This document shows, piece after piece, positions 53,041 through 61,293 of a stretch of DNA of 64,000 bases; positions within the stretch are counted from its first letter, which is position 1; each line of letters opens with the position of its first letter. The notes below the pieces were generated by a model, which made no database searches, was not told where the DNA came from, and saw nothing but the letters and a program-made list of their open reading frames with translations. Source of the DNA: Gracilibacillus dipsosauri (lineage in GTDB: Bacteria; Bacillota; Bacilli; Bacillales; Amphibacillaceae); assembly GCF_003176895.1 (NCBI RefSeq), contig NZ_QGTD01000018.1, positions 73,192 through 137,191 on the forward strand, read 5' to 3'. The translations under genes and the position numbers were made by a program.

Positions 53041-53817
53041 TTATAGCATTCGTATTGCATATGCGTCTAATAATATTCTGGAAATAACACTCAAAGGTAG
53101 ACGAGAACGGACTTCATAATCTGGAAAATAGGACTGGGTTCCTTTATAGCCAACAAACGTCATTTCTGACATCTGTCCGAGACTTGATTCCATTCTTGTC
53201 GTGAGGGTGATGGTGGTAATTTGTCTAATATTTAAGTTTTTACAAGCCTCTACTAGTTCCTCTGTTTCGCCATTTAGAGAAACAAAGATAGCTATTTCAT
53301 TGGCTTGGATGCTTCTTGATTTAATTCGAATGATATTCGGGTCAGTATGTTCCTCACAATTTTTCCCCATCAGCTGTAGTTTGATCGTCATTTCCTTTGC
53401 AATCATTTCAGAGAACCCACGACCAAATACGAAAATTTTCTCCGCATCATGGATCTTTTGAACGGCATCTTCAATTTGTCCAATACTTTGTAATTGTATC
53501 GTCTTGCTTACTTCATGCTCATTTTTTTGGATGGCTTGTTTAATTTTTTGATCGATATTTTCCATTTCATTATTCTCATCAGAAAGTTTTACTTTTTCTT
53601 TCAGGCTATATTTAAAGGAAGTGTAGCCATCATACCCAATTTTTTTCATTAATCGAACAATCGTGGCAGTGGATACATTCGCATGTTCGCTAAGCTTGAC
53701 GATCGACATAGAAGAGATCTCATCTAGATGATTGTGAATATATTCTAGTAAATATTTTTCTGTTTCGCTCAATGTTTTATAGGTATTGGCTGGAATATCG
53801 AATAGTATATTGCTCAT
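53041..53817 (-). CDS. RpiR-family regulator of the ketose PTS operon
   Basis: The 258-residue protein has the RpiR helix-turn-helix (TLSETEKYLLEYIH, LSEHANVSTATIVRLMKKIG) in about residues 14-60 and a SIS domain with KIFVFGRGFSEMIAKEM and IAIFVSLNGETEELVEACK. It probably senses a hexose phosphate. It is transcribed in the same direction as, and just upstream of, the PTS operon, but ends in its own terminator. The ATG at 53817 has AAGGGGGCAAACGG ahead. Confidence 0.88.
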   Translation of the reverse strand: MSNILFDIPANTYKTLSETEKYLLEYIHNHLDEISSMSIVKLSEHANVSTATIVRLMKKIGYDGYTSFKYSLKEKVKLSDENNEMENIDQKIKQAIQKNEHEVSKTIQLQSIGQIEDAVQKIHDAEKIFVFGRGFSEMIAKEMTIKLQLMGKNCEEHTDPNIIRIKSRSIQANEIAIFVSLNGETEELVEACKNLNIRQITTITLTTRMESSLGQMSEMTFVGYKGTQSYFPDYEVRSRLPLSVISRILLDAYAIRML

Positions 53818-54231
53818 CCGTTTGCCCCCTTTAGTTGTAAATGGGATGTTCTATCTCTTATTGAATCATGTTAGACGGGAGAATGGAAGCAAATAGGCAA
53901 AATTTATTTATCGTAGAGACTAAGCGTCTGTAAGACCTTCACTCAAGATTCTAGAGGTCCAAAGAAAGTGTCTTCAAGAAATACAGATGTTAAACATCCT
54001 GATAGGTTTCTCTAACAAATCAGGAGGGGATAAAGAAAACACCCCATTGATGGTAGCTTACTTTGTAAAAATAATGCACAAAATATTTTTGGGGATGCTA
54101 TACAATAAAATCGTTCAAATTATCTTTATCGTCCATAATAAAAAGTATAGGAATAAATAATAGAAGTTGTTTATTTGCAATCTAAAATAGAAAGTAATTG
54201 TACCTAATTCTGGTATCTCAAAAAAATTATC
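53818..54231. other. Divergent intergenic region
   Basis: No gene. A minus-strand open frame at 54115-54303 overlaps the LacI promoter and has no ribosome site. Divergent promoters for the RpiR and LacI genes must lie here and in the following element. Confidence 0.45.
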
Positions 54232-54269
54232 TTGGAAGCGTTGACAAAGCAAAAAAGATATAGTAAATT
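54232..54269 (+). promoter_or_regulatory. cre site overlapping the promoter of the LacI gene
   Basis: TTGGAAGCGTTGACA (54232-54246) fits WTGNAANCGNWNNCW exactly and its last six bases are a perfect -35 (TTGACA); TAAATT (54264-54269) follows after 17 bp. CcpA bound here would block polymerase. Confidence 0.72.
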
Positions 54270-54285
54270 GATAGACAGAAAGAAT

Positions 54286-54301
54286 GCTATAACGATTTAG
54301 C
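54286..54301. promoter_or_regulatory. LacI-type operator, site 1
   Basis: GCTATAACGATTTAGC, an imperfect palindrome with the central CG typical of LacI-family sites, lies just after the promoter of the lacI-like gene. It differs at one base from site 2 at 55379. Confidence 0.7.
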
Positions 54302-54335
54302 AAGAAATCTAAAATATTTTTGGGAGATACGTAAG

Positions 54336-55337
54336 ATGGCTACAATACGAGAAATAGCTGAAAAAGCTAAAGTTTCACCAGGTACCGTTTCCTTTGTTCT
54401 GAATGGAAAAGGTGATCAAATGAGGATATCGATAAAAACGCAGGAAAAAATACTTAAAATCGCAAAAGATTTAGGTTATCTCCCCAGTATATCAGCAAGG
54501 CGTTTAAGAAATAGTGAAGCAATTAATATCCCTTTTATCACGATTTTATGGACATTGGACACAAGAGCATCATTAATAAGTAGGTTCCTTCAAGGTCTTC
54601 AACATAAGACATTATTTAAAAGCAACCAGTTTGAAATATTAATACAGCCTTATGAAAATGGAAAACTGAGTGAGCTAGAAAGCTTACGAACAGGAAATAA
54701 ATATAATGGTGCTATTATTGCAAATGCATCAGACAAGGATTTGCAATATTTAGATAATGCGAATCTTAAGGTTCCAATTGTTTTATACCAAAGGCATTCT
54801 GACAAGTATAGTACTGTAAATGTTGATAGTAAAAAAACAGGTTTAGATGTTGCCAGCTTTCTACACATAAAAGGCATAAAGAAAGTAGGAATGGTTATAC
54901 CGAACCTATCGTCACAGGCTGTTGCACGAAGAAGCCAAGGATTTATAGAAGGCATAGAGACGTTAGGGATGGATAATACGATAATTAAAAATGGTGACTT
55001 CAGTGAAAAAGGCGGCTATGAAGCTATGGAAGCATTAATAAAAGCTTCATACCCACTACCTGAAGCACTTTTTTTCCTAAGTGATCCAATGGCGGTAGGT
55101 GCAATCAGTGCATGTCATGAGTATGGTGTACGTATACCAGACGACTTGAAGATCATTGGCCATGATAATGATGAGCAAACACCATTTACGACACCAGCAC
55201 TAACGACCGTACATTTACCTGTAGAAGAAATGGCAAATGCTTGCGTAAAACAGTTAATGGGACAAATTAATCAAACAATTTCGACACCAAGCAATGAAAG
55301 ATTTGAAACAAAAATAATCGAAAGAAAAAGTTGCTAA
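54336..55337 (+). CDS. LacI-family transcriptional regulator
   Basis: The 333-residue protein has the LacI helix-turn-helix at the N-terminus (TIREIAEKAKVSPGTVSFVL, then LGYLPSISARRLR hinge region). A periplasmic-binding-like sensor domain follows with YNGAIIANASDKDLQYLD, IKKVGMVIPN and HDNDEQTPFTTPALTTVHLP. GGGAG before ATG 54336 is the ribosome site. Site 1 at its own promoter and site 2 before the TRAP operon suggest that it represses both. The ligand is probably the sugar or acid handled by that operon. Confidence 0.92.
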   Translation: MATIREIAEKAKVSPGTVSFVLNGKGDQMRISIKTQEKILKIAKDLGYLPSISARRLRNSEAINIPFITILWTLDTRASLISRFLQGLQHKTLFKSNQFEILIQPYENGKLSELESLRTGNKYNGAIIANASDKDLQYLDNANLKVPIVLYQRHSDKYSTVNVDSKKTGLDVASFLHIKGIKKVGMVIPNLSSQAVARRSQGFIEGIETLGMDNTIIKNGDFSEKGGYEAMEALIKASYPLPEALFFLSDPMAVGAISACHEYGVRIPDDLKIIGHDNDEQTPFTTPALTTVHLPVEEMANACVKQLMGQINQTISTPSNERFETKIIERKSC

Positions 55338-55345
55338 TTGCGACA

Positions 55346-55369
55346 AACTAGCAAGTTGCTAGTTTTTTG
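55346..55369 (+). terminator. Terminator after the lacI-like gene
   Basis: AAACTAGC-AAGTT-GCTAGTTT with three further Ts. It separates the regulator from the TRAP operon. Confidence 0.82.
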
Positions 55370-55378
55370 TCTTAAAAG

Positions 55379-55394
55379 CTATAACGTTTTAGCT
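55379..55394. promoter_or_regulatory. LacI-type operator, site 2
   Basis: GCTATAACGTTTTAGC lies 117 bp before the first structural gene. It matches site 1 at 15 of 16 positions, and is two half sites (GCTAxAACG) around a central CG. Confidence 0.7.
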
Positions 55395-55510
55395 AAACTT
55401 TAAGGTATGAATGTAAACATATTCTTATTAAGGAGGTGATTTACCCTACTAGACGAGCAGGAATAAGTTATCAAGACAGAAAATTGACAAACAATAGAGG
55501 GAGAATTTGA

Positions 55511-56416
55511 ATGAAAAAACTATATGGTGTAACAACTGCGATGGTAACCCCATTTAACAAAGATGGAAGCGTTAACCTTGAGAAATTGGCAAATTTAACA
55601 GAGTTTCTAATTGAAAAAGGAGTGCATTGTTTATATCCTCTTGGAACAACAGGAGAAATGCTGAAACTAACTGTCGAAGAACGAAAGGCAATCGCAGAAA
55701 CAGTAGTCAAAACAGCGAAAAATAGAGTAACCGTATATATTCACGTTGGTGATATTCATTTCGAAAATATTTTGGAATTAGCACAACATGCACATAATAT
55801 TGGTGCAGATGGGATAGGTGTTGTCACTCCAATTTATTTCAGTGTAAATAACCGAGAAACAGAGGAGTTCTATGTCAAAATTTCAAAAAGTTTACCAGAA
55901 GATTTTCCAATTTATTTGTATAGTATTCCACAATGTGCAGCTAATGAATTAAATATTGAAATAGTTAAGAAAATCGTGGCACAGTGTAAAAACATTATTG
56001 GAATTAAATATAGTTATCCTGATTTTACTCTGACAAGTAAGTATTTAGAAGTAAATAATGGTGACTTTGATGTTGTCTTTGGACCAGATCATCTGTTTTT
56101 ACCTGCTTTAGCATTAGGTTGTGAAGGTACAGTATCAGGAATTTCAGGAGTGTATCCTGAACCGTTTGTGGCACTCTATGATGCTTTTAAGAATGGAGAA
56201 CTCGAAAAGGCGAAAAAAATACAGCGAGTCGCAACTAAATATTGTGATGCATTGAAAAATGGTAGTAACATGTCTTACTTCAAAAAAGCGTTGCAATTAC
56301 GAGGCATAGATGCTGGTGTGATGAAGGCTCCTCATCTTGATATCGAGGACAAAGATTTTACACAATTAAAGAAAGAATTAGAACAAATTGATAATGAGTT
56401 CCTAACATTAAACTAG
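55511..56416 (+). CDS. DHDPS/N-acetylneuraminate lyase-family aldolase
   Basis: The 301-residue TIM-barrel aldolase has GTTGE at 45-49, catalytic Y137 (IYLYSIPQC) and Schiff-base K166 (IIGIKYSYPDF). Members cleave or make 2-keto-3-deoxy acids, 4-hydroxy-2-oxo acids, sialic acid or dihydrodipicolinate. The TRAP, dehydrogenase and kinase neighbours favour a 2-keto-3-deoxy sugar acid. GAGGGAGAATTTGA precedes ATG 55511, and an open 24-codon frame ends exactly at it. It shares little beyond the fold with nanA at 44219, so it is not a copy of that gene. Confidence 0.87.
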   Translation: MKKLYGVTTAMVTPFNKDGSVNLEKLANLTEFLIEKGVHCLYPLGTTGEMLKLTVEERKAIAETVVKTAKNRVTVYIHVGDIHFENILELAQHAHNIGADGIGVVTPIYFSVNNRETEEFYVKISKSLPEDFPIYLYSIPQCAANELNIEIVKKIVAQCKNIIGIKYSYPDFTLTSKYLEVNNGDFDVVFGPDHLFLPALALGCEGTVSGISGVYPEPFVALYDAFKNGELEKAKKIQRVATKYCDALKNGSNMSYFKKALQLRGIDAGVMKAPHLDIEDKDFTQLKKELEQIDNEFLTLN

Positions 56417-56438
56417 TTAAAAAGAAAGAGGGGTAAAA

Positions 56439-57458
56439 ATGAAAAAAATATTGCAAGGTTTGTTATTAATGGGCTTAGTGTTGATGATTGTTGGATGTGG
56501 CGCTAATAAATCTAGTGGAGATAGTGACAAAGAGCAATATACAGTTAGAATAGCTGGTGGAGCTGTAGGGCCAGAACATTCTTTAACTAAAACCTTTAAC
56601 TTTATAAAAGAAGAACTTGAGGAAAAATCGGATGGAAGATTTAAGGTAGATTTGAATGTAGCTGGTGAACTTGGAGAAGATAGAGAAATTATTGAAGCAA
56701 TGCAAATGGGGGAAGTGCATTTAGCATCACCTTCACCTGCAGCACTTGGAGGATTTAACGAGTCTGTAGCCATTTTGGACATGCCATTTTTATTCACTAA
56801 TCGTGAAATAGCATATGAAGTGTTAGACGGGGAACCTGGTCAAATGATATTAGATGGTTTAGAGAGTTCAGGTTTTAAAGGGCTTGGTTATTTCGAAAAC
56901 GGATTCAGAAATGTTACTAATAATGTTCAGCCAATTGAATCTGTTGAGGATTTTGAAGGATTATCGATTCGAACAATGCAAAACCAAACACATATAAGAG
57001 CATGGGAATTGCTTGGGGCTAATCCAACTCCTATGGCTTTTGGCGAATTATATTCCGCATTACAACAAGGTACAGTGGATGGACAAGAAAATCCATTTGG
57101 ACTTATTCTTGCTAATAAATTTTTTGAAGTACAAGACTACTTGACCGTAACGAACCATGTATATGCACCTAATGTTATTATTACCAACAAAGAATTCTAT
57201 GATAGTCTTCCAGATGACCTACGAACTATTTTCGATAATGCTATTCAAGCAGCTATTGAACATAACCGTGAATTAGCACAAGAGGAAGAAGTAACAGCTA
57301 GACAAGAATTAGAAGAGCAGGGTATGGAAGTGTATGAGTTTTCACAGGAGCAATTGGAAGAGATGCAAGAAATCACATTACCTGTTTATGAAGAATTCAA
57401 AGATCAGATCGGTGCCGAAGTAGTGGATACATTCTTAGGCGCTTCTCGTAATAAATAG
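56439..57458 (+). CDS. TRAP transporter substrate-binding lipoprotein (DctP family)
   Basis: The 339-residue protein has a lipobox LMIVGC (C20) and DctP features GRFKVDLNVAGELGEDREIIEAMQMG, the substrate-binding arginine in GLSIRTMQNQTHIRAW, and AFGELYSALQQGTVDGQENP. It shares the ordered layout of the DctP at 34631 but diverges in sequence, so its ligand may differ. The gene lies 22 bp after the aldolase. The two downstream permease genes complete the transporter. Ligand: a sugar acid or related carboxylate. Confidence 0.92.
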   Translation: MKKILQGLLLMGLVLMIVGCGANKSSGDSDKEQYTVRIAGGAVGPEHSLTKTFNFIKEELEEKSDGRFKVDLNVAGELGEDREIIEAMQMGEVHLASPSPAALGGFNESVAILDMPFLFTNREIAYEVLDGEPGQMILDGLESSGFKGLGYFENGFRNVTNNVQPIESVEDFEGLSIRTMQNQTHIRAWELLGANPTPMAFGELYSALQQGTVDGQENPFGLILANKFFEVQDYLTVTNHVYAPNVIITNKEFYDSLPDDLRTIFDNAIQAAIEHNRELAQEEEVTARQELEEQGMEVYEFSQEQLEEMQEITLPVYEEFKDQIGAEVVDTFLGASRNK

Positions 57459-57570
57459 TAAGTCAGGGAGGGAGGATTGTAACATCTTCCTATCCCTTAG
57501 TAAAAAATAGTGTGTATGAGGATAGAAAATAACAAATGATATCATGCAAGTCTAAGTAGGAGGTCTAAAC

Positions 57571-58071
57571 ATGACCATAATGAAGAAATTAAACCAACAC
57601 ATTGAAGAATGGATGCTAGTTCTGTTACTTGTAGTGTCCTTGTCTTCTATTACATTGCAAATTTGTATGCGTTTTATCTTTGATAATTCTTTGGCATGGT
57701 CTGAAGAATTAGCAAGATATTGCTTTATTTGGCTTATTTATATTGGCATTGCTTATGGTGTAAAAAGGTCAAGACATATATGCTTAGATGTTGTTTATGA
57801 CATTGTACCAATTCCAGTTAAGAAAGTAATGCTTGTTGCTTCTTATATATTAGTTGGAATTTTTGCAATCGTAGTCATTTATTATAGTTATTTCATGATT
57901 GAACAAATTGTGAGTTTTGGACAAAAAAGTGCAGCGATGAGAATCAATATGGCTTATGTTTATCTATCTGTTCCAGTTGGGATGGCTTTGACTATCCTAA
58001 GAGTGATTCAAAACATGGTATATGTATTCAAGAATGGAGATGTTACAGAACTGCAAGAGGATTTGTTCTAA
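57571..58071 (+). CDS. TRAP transporter small permease (DctQ family)
   Basis: The 166-residue protein has four helices and the DctQ pattern LQICMRFIFDNSLAWSEELARY and GIAYGVKRSRHICLDVVYDI. AGGAGG eight bases before ATG 57571 is the ribosome site; a 112-bp gap separates it from dctP, a bit larger than usual. It ends 15 bp before dctM. Confidence 0.91.
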   Translation: MTIMKKLNQHIEEWMLVLLLVVSLSSITLQICMRFIFDNSLAWSEELARYCFIWLIYIGIAYGVKRSRHICLDVVYDIVPIPVKKVMLVASYILVGIFAIVVIYYSYFMIEQIVSFGQKSAAMRINMAYVYLSVPVGMALTILRVIQNMVYVFKNGDVTELQEDLF

Positions 58072-58086
58072 AAGGGGGGATAAGAA

Positions 58087-59355
58087 ATGACTGCTTTACT
58101 TTTATTTGTTTCGTTTATTTTTTTTATGATTGTAAGAGTTCCAATCGGATTTTCACTTGGATTAGCTTGTCTAGTTACCATTTTTTACAGTGGTTCGGTA
58201 TCGCCCCAATATTTAGTGCAAGGGTTAGTGACATCAGCCGATTCCTTTCCCTTAATGGCAATACCCTTTTATATACTAGCAGGTGAAGTAATGGGACAAG
58301 GTGGTATTTCAAAGAGACTATTTGATTTTGCGAAAATATTTGTTGGCAATATTACTGGAGGATTAGCTATTGCAACAGTTATTACATGTATCTTCTTTGC
58401 AGCGATTTCGGGATCAGGTCCTGCTACTGTTGCAGCTATTGGTGGAATGGTTATCCCACTGATGGTTAAACAAGGTTATGATAAGAAATTTGCAACAGCT
58501 ATAATAGTAGCAGCTGGTACAATCGGTGTAATCATTCCTCCAAGTATTCCTATGGTGATTTATGGTGTCTCAGCTTCGGCTTCTATTGGAGATATGTTTA
58601 TGGCAGGAATTATTCCTGGATTAATTGTTGGGTTATTGCTCATTTTGTATAGTTACTTCTATGCAAAATTCCATAACTATGAAAAGGATATTCAATCATT
58701 TTCTTTCCAGAGATTATGGAATGAATTCAAAGAGGCTGCTTGGTCATTAGCTATGCCTGTAATTATCCTTGGTGGTATTTACGGTGGGGTGTTTACTCCA
58801 ACTGAAGCAGCTGTTGTTGCAACAGTTTACGGTTTGATTATTGGTGTGTTTGTGTATCGGGAGTTGGATCTAAAGAAATTATACAATGTCTTTAGAAATT
58901 CAGCATTAACAACAGCTGTTATTTTAATTATTACAGGTACGGCAACATTTTTTGGGAGAATTCTATCTATTGAAAATATACCTGAAATAGTAGCGTCTGC
59001 GATAACAAGCATTTCAGATAATCCAATTATATTATTAATTTTAATCAATCTTTTCCTCTTATTTGTTGGTACTTTCATGGATGTCATTGCTTCTATTATT
59101 ATTCTTACTCCAATATTATTACCTGTTGCATTGGAGATCGGTGTCGATCCAATTCATTTTGGTATTATTCTTGTTGTAAATCTAGCAATTGCCTTGATCA
59201 CACCACCAATAGGAGGGAGTTTATTTGTAGGGATTGGTATTTCGCGGTTATCTATATGGGATTTAAGTAAAGCGATTGTTCCGATGTTTTTCTTAATGGT
59301 ATTAGCACTTATGATCGTAACCTTTTTACCGCAAATCAATCTATTATTACCTTAA
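58087..59355 (+). CDS. TRAP transporter large permease (DctM family)
   Basis: The 422-residue protein is the sodium-coupled subunit with about 12 helices. Family signatures are AAISGSGPATVAAIGGMVIPLM, IGVIIPPSIPMVIYGVSASASIG and ALITPPIGGSLFVGIGIS. AAAGGGGGGATAAGAA precedes the ATG. It is clearly homologous to the DctM at 36123 (same length within two residues). With DctP and DctQ it makes the second full TRAP system in the window. Confidence 0.93.
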   Translation: MTALLLFVSFIFFMIVRVPIGFSLGLACLVTIFYSGSVSPQYLVQGLVTSADSFPLMAIPFYILAGEVMGQGGISKRLFDFAKIFVGNITGGLAIATVITCIFFAAISGSGPATVAAIGGMVIPLMVKQGYDKKFATAIIVAAGTIGVIIPPSIPMVIYGVSASASIGDMFMAGIIPGLIVGLLLILYSYFYAKFHNYEKDIQSFSFQRLWNEFKEAAWSLAMPVIILGGIYGGVFTPTEAAVVATVYGLIIGVFVYRELDLKKLYNVFRNSALTTAVILIITGTATFFGRILSIENIPEIVASAITSISDNPIILLILINLFLLFVGTFMDVIASIIILTPILLPVALEIGVDPIHFGIILVVNLAIALITPPIGGSLFVGIGISRLSIWDLSKAIVPMFFLMVLALMIVTFLPQINLLLP

Positions 59356-59372
59356 TCAAGGAGGATAAGAGA

Positions 59373-60323
59373 ATGAAAGTACTAGTGACAGCAACAAATT
59401 ACTCAATATTATGCGAAGAAGCAAAGCAATTACTTGAGAATAATGGATTCGAAGTAATGGAAAATCCCCATGATCGCCCGATGACATTCGATGAATTAAA
59501 GGAAATTGTAACAGATATAGAAGCTGTTGTAGCAGGAGTAGATACATGGAATGAAGCTGTGTTTGCCATTGCACCAAAACTAAAGATTATTTCAAGATTT
59601 GGTGTAGGAGTAGATAATATTGATCTCGATAAAGCAAAAGAGCATGGAATTAGAGTAACTAATGCACCAAGGTTAAATTCAAATGCTGTAGCAGAGCTTA
59701 CGATTAATTTTATTTTAAATGCATTACGAAATACGCCAAATCTACATGAGTCTACGAGAAAAGGTAATTGGGAACGGTTCGTAGGAAATGAGCTCCAAAA
59801 CAGAAGTGTTGGTTTATTAGGATTTGGTAATATCGCTCAAAGTGTAGCAAGAAAATTACAAGGCTTTGATGTGGATATCTATGCATATGACAAATATCCA
59901 AATGAACAAATTGCCAGAGAATTAAATGTTCAAATCGTTCCATATGAAGAGATACTTGAAAAATGTGATATAGTCAGCATGCATTTACCATTATTAGAAG
60001 AAACGCACCATTTTATGGATGATAATAAATTTACCAAAATGAAACAAGGTTCTTATTTTGTTAACACATCAAGAGGGTCTTTAGTAGATGAGAAAGCATT
60101 ATATCGAGCGTTAAAATCGGGTAGCTTGACCGCAGCTGCTATTGATGTATATGAGGAAGAGCCTACGAATAAGGAGAATCCACTATTTGAGCTAGATAAT
60201 GTAATAACCACACCACATACAGCTGCAGAGACATTTGAGGTGTATCATAATGTAAGTTTATTGACGGCAAAAGCGATTATTGATGTGAAGAATGGGGCAC
60301 AACCGGAAAATTTATTGAATTAA
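59373..60323 (+). CDS. D-2-hydroxyacid dehydrogenase (SerA-like)
   Basis: The 316-residue NAD-dependent enzyme has the Rossmann motif GLLGFGNIAQSVARKL (about 147-162). The catalytic arginine is in NTSRGSLVDEKAL, the glutamate in DVYEEEPTNKE and the histidine in TPHTAAETF. AAGGAGGATAAGAG precedes ATG 59373. It oxidises a D-2-hydroxy acid or reduces a 2-keto acid. In this operon it may interconvert a sugar acid and its 2-keto form for the aldolase at 55511. Phosphoglycerate dehydrogenase activity is unlikely given the missing regulatory domain. Confidence 0.88.
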   Translation: MKVLVTATNYSILCEEAKQLLENNGFEVMENPHDRPMTFDELKEIVTDIEAVVAGVDTWNEAVFAIAPKLKIISRFGVGVDNIDLDKAKEHGIRVTNAPRLNSNAVAELTINFILNALRNTPNLHESTRKGNWERFVGNELQNRSVGLLGFGNIAQSVARKLQGFDVDIYAYDKYPNEQIARELNVQIVPYEEILEKCDIVSMHLPLLEETHHFMDDNKFTKMKQGSYFVNTSRGSLVDEKALYRALKSGSLTAAAIDVYEEEPTNKENPLFELDNVITTPHTAAETFEVYHNVSLLTAKAIIDVKNGAQPENLLN

Positions 60324-60352
60324 TTTTATCAAGACACGGAAGGTTGAGAACT

Positions 60353-61228
60353 ATGAATAGAGAGCCTGTTATAACGGTCCTTGGAAGTATTAATATGGAT
60401 ATTTCCATTGAATTGGAACGTCGTCCTGATAAAGGGGAAACCATTAAGGGTAGTTCCTATCATCATTTTTCAGGTGGAAAAGGTGCCAATCAGGCAATTG
60501 CAATGGCGCGTCTAGGTGCAAAAGTAAATTTTATTGGAAAAATTGGTGATGATGAATATGGGAAAATATTAATAGAATATCTCAGGAATGAAAAGATAGA
60601 TGTAAAGGGAATTAAAGTGGAACCATCCATGGCTACTGGTGTTGCATTTATTACACTAGCTGATGGAGACAATAGCATTATTTTTATACCAGGGGCTAAT
60701 CATAGCGTGAATGGTGCTTATGTTGAACAACATAAGCACCTATTGAAAGAGAGTGATCTGGTAGTTTCACAATTGGAGATTCCGATGGCAGCTGTAGAGA
60801 AAACAGCCACAATATGTAAAGGGTATGACATTCCTTTTATCTTAAACCCTGCTCCAGCAGCAGATCTTTCTAGTAATCTATTAGAAAAGGTTACTTATTT
60901 AACACCAAACTCAATTGAAGAAAAATCGATTAAAGTACAACATGTAGCCGGATTGGAAAACAAGTTGATTGTAACAGCAGGTAAGGATGGGGTATATGTA
61001 GTTGAAAATGGTGAGAAAGTTCGCATTCCAGCATATCAAATACAACCAGTTGATACAACAGGTGCTGGTGATACTTTTAACGGTGCTTTTGCCTATTTTA
61101 TTGCAAAACAGCATCCATTGGTTGAGGCTTGTCATTTTGCCAACGCTGCAGCTGCACTTTCCACATTGAAAAAAGGTGCCCAAAACGGTATGCCGATCAA
61201 AGAAGAGTTATTTCAATTTATTCATTAA
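60353..61228 (+). CDS. PfkB-family sugar kinase (ribokinase-like)
   Basis: The 291-residue protein has the substrate motif GGKGANQAIAMARLGA near 42-57 and the catalytic DTTGAGDTFNGAF near 238-250. Between TPNS and IVTAGKDG it is about 20-25 residues shorter than typical ribokinases, lacking one helix of the lid-side layer. GGAAGG nine bases before ATG 60353 sets the start; TTG 60344 is in frame. Substrates in this family are ribose, fructose, 2-keto-3-deoxygluconate or pentuloses; here a ketose or keto-deoxy acid is likely. Confidence 0.85.
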   Translation: MNREPVITVLGSINMDISIELERRPDKGETIKGSSYHHFSGGKGANQAIAMARLGAKVNFIGKIGDDEYGKILIEYLRNEKIDVKGIKVEPSMATGVAFITLADGDNSIIFIPGANHSVNGAYVEQHKHLLKESDLVVSQLEIPMAAVEKTATICKGYDIPFILNPAPAADLSSNLLEKVTYLTPNSIEEKSIKVQHVAGLENKLIVTAGKDGVYVVENGEKVRIPAYQIQPVDTTGAGDTFNGAFAYFIAKQHPLVEACHFANAAAALSTLKKGAQNGMPIKEELFQFIH

Positions 61229-61293
61229 CAACAAATGAGCTTTTATGGAGTATATGCATAGAAACGATATACAAGCTTGAGAGGAGTATTTAG

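Noticed and set aside
54115-54303. 62-residue minus-strand ORF
   Set aside because: It lies over the cre/promoter/operator region of the LacI gene and has no ribosome site.
55437-55510. 24-codon GTG frame ending at the aldolase start, after a perfect AAGGAGGTGAT
   Set aside because: The GTG is part of the ribosome site itself, with no spacing, so initiation there is unlikely. The sequence may still be a leader feature of the operon.
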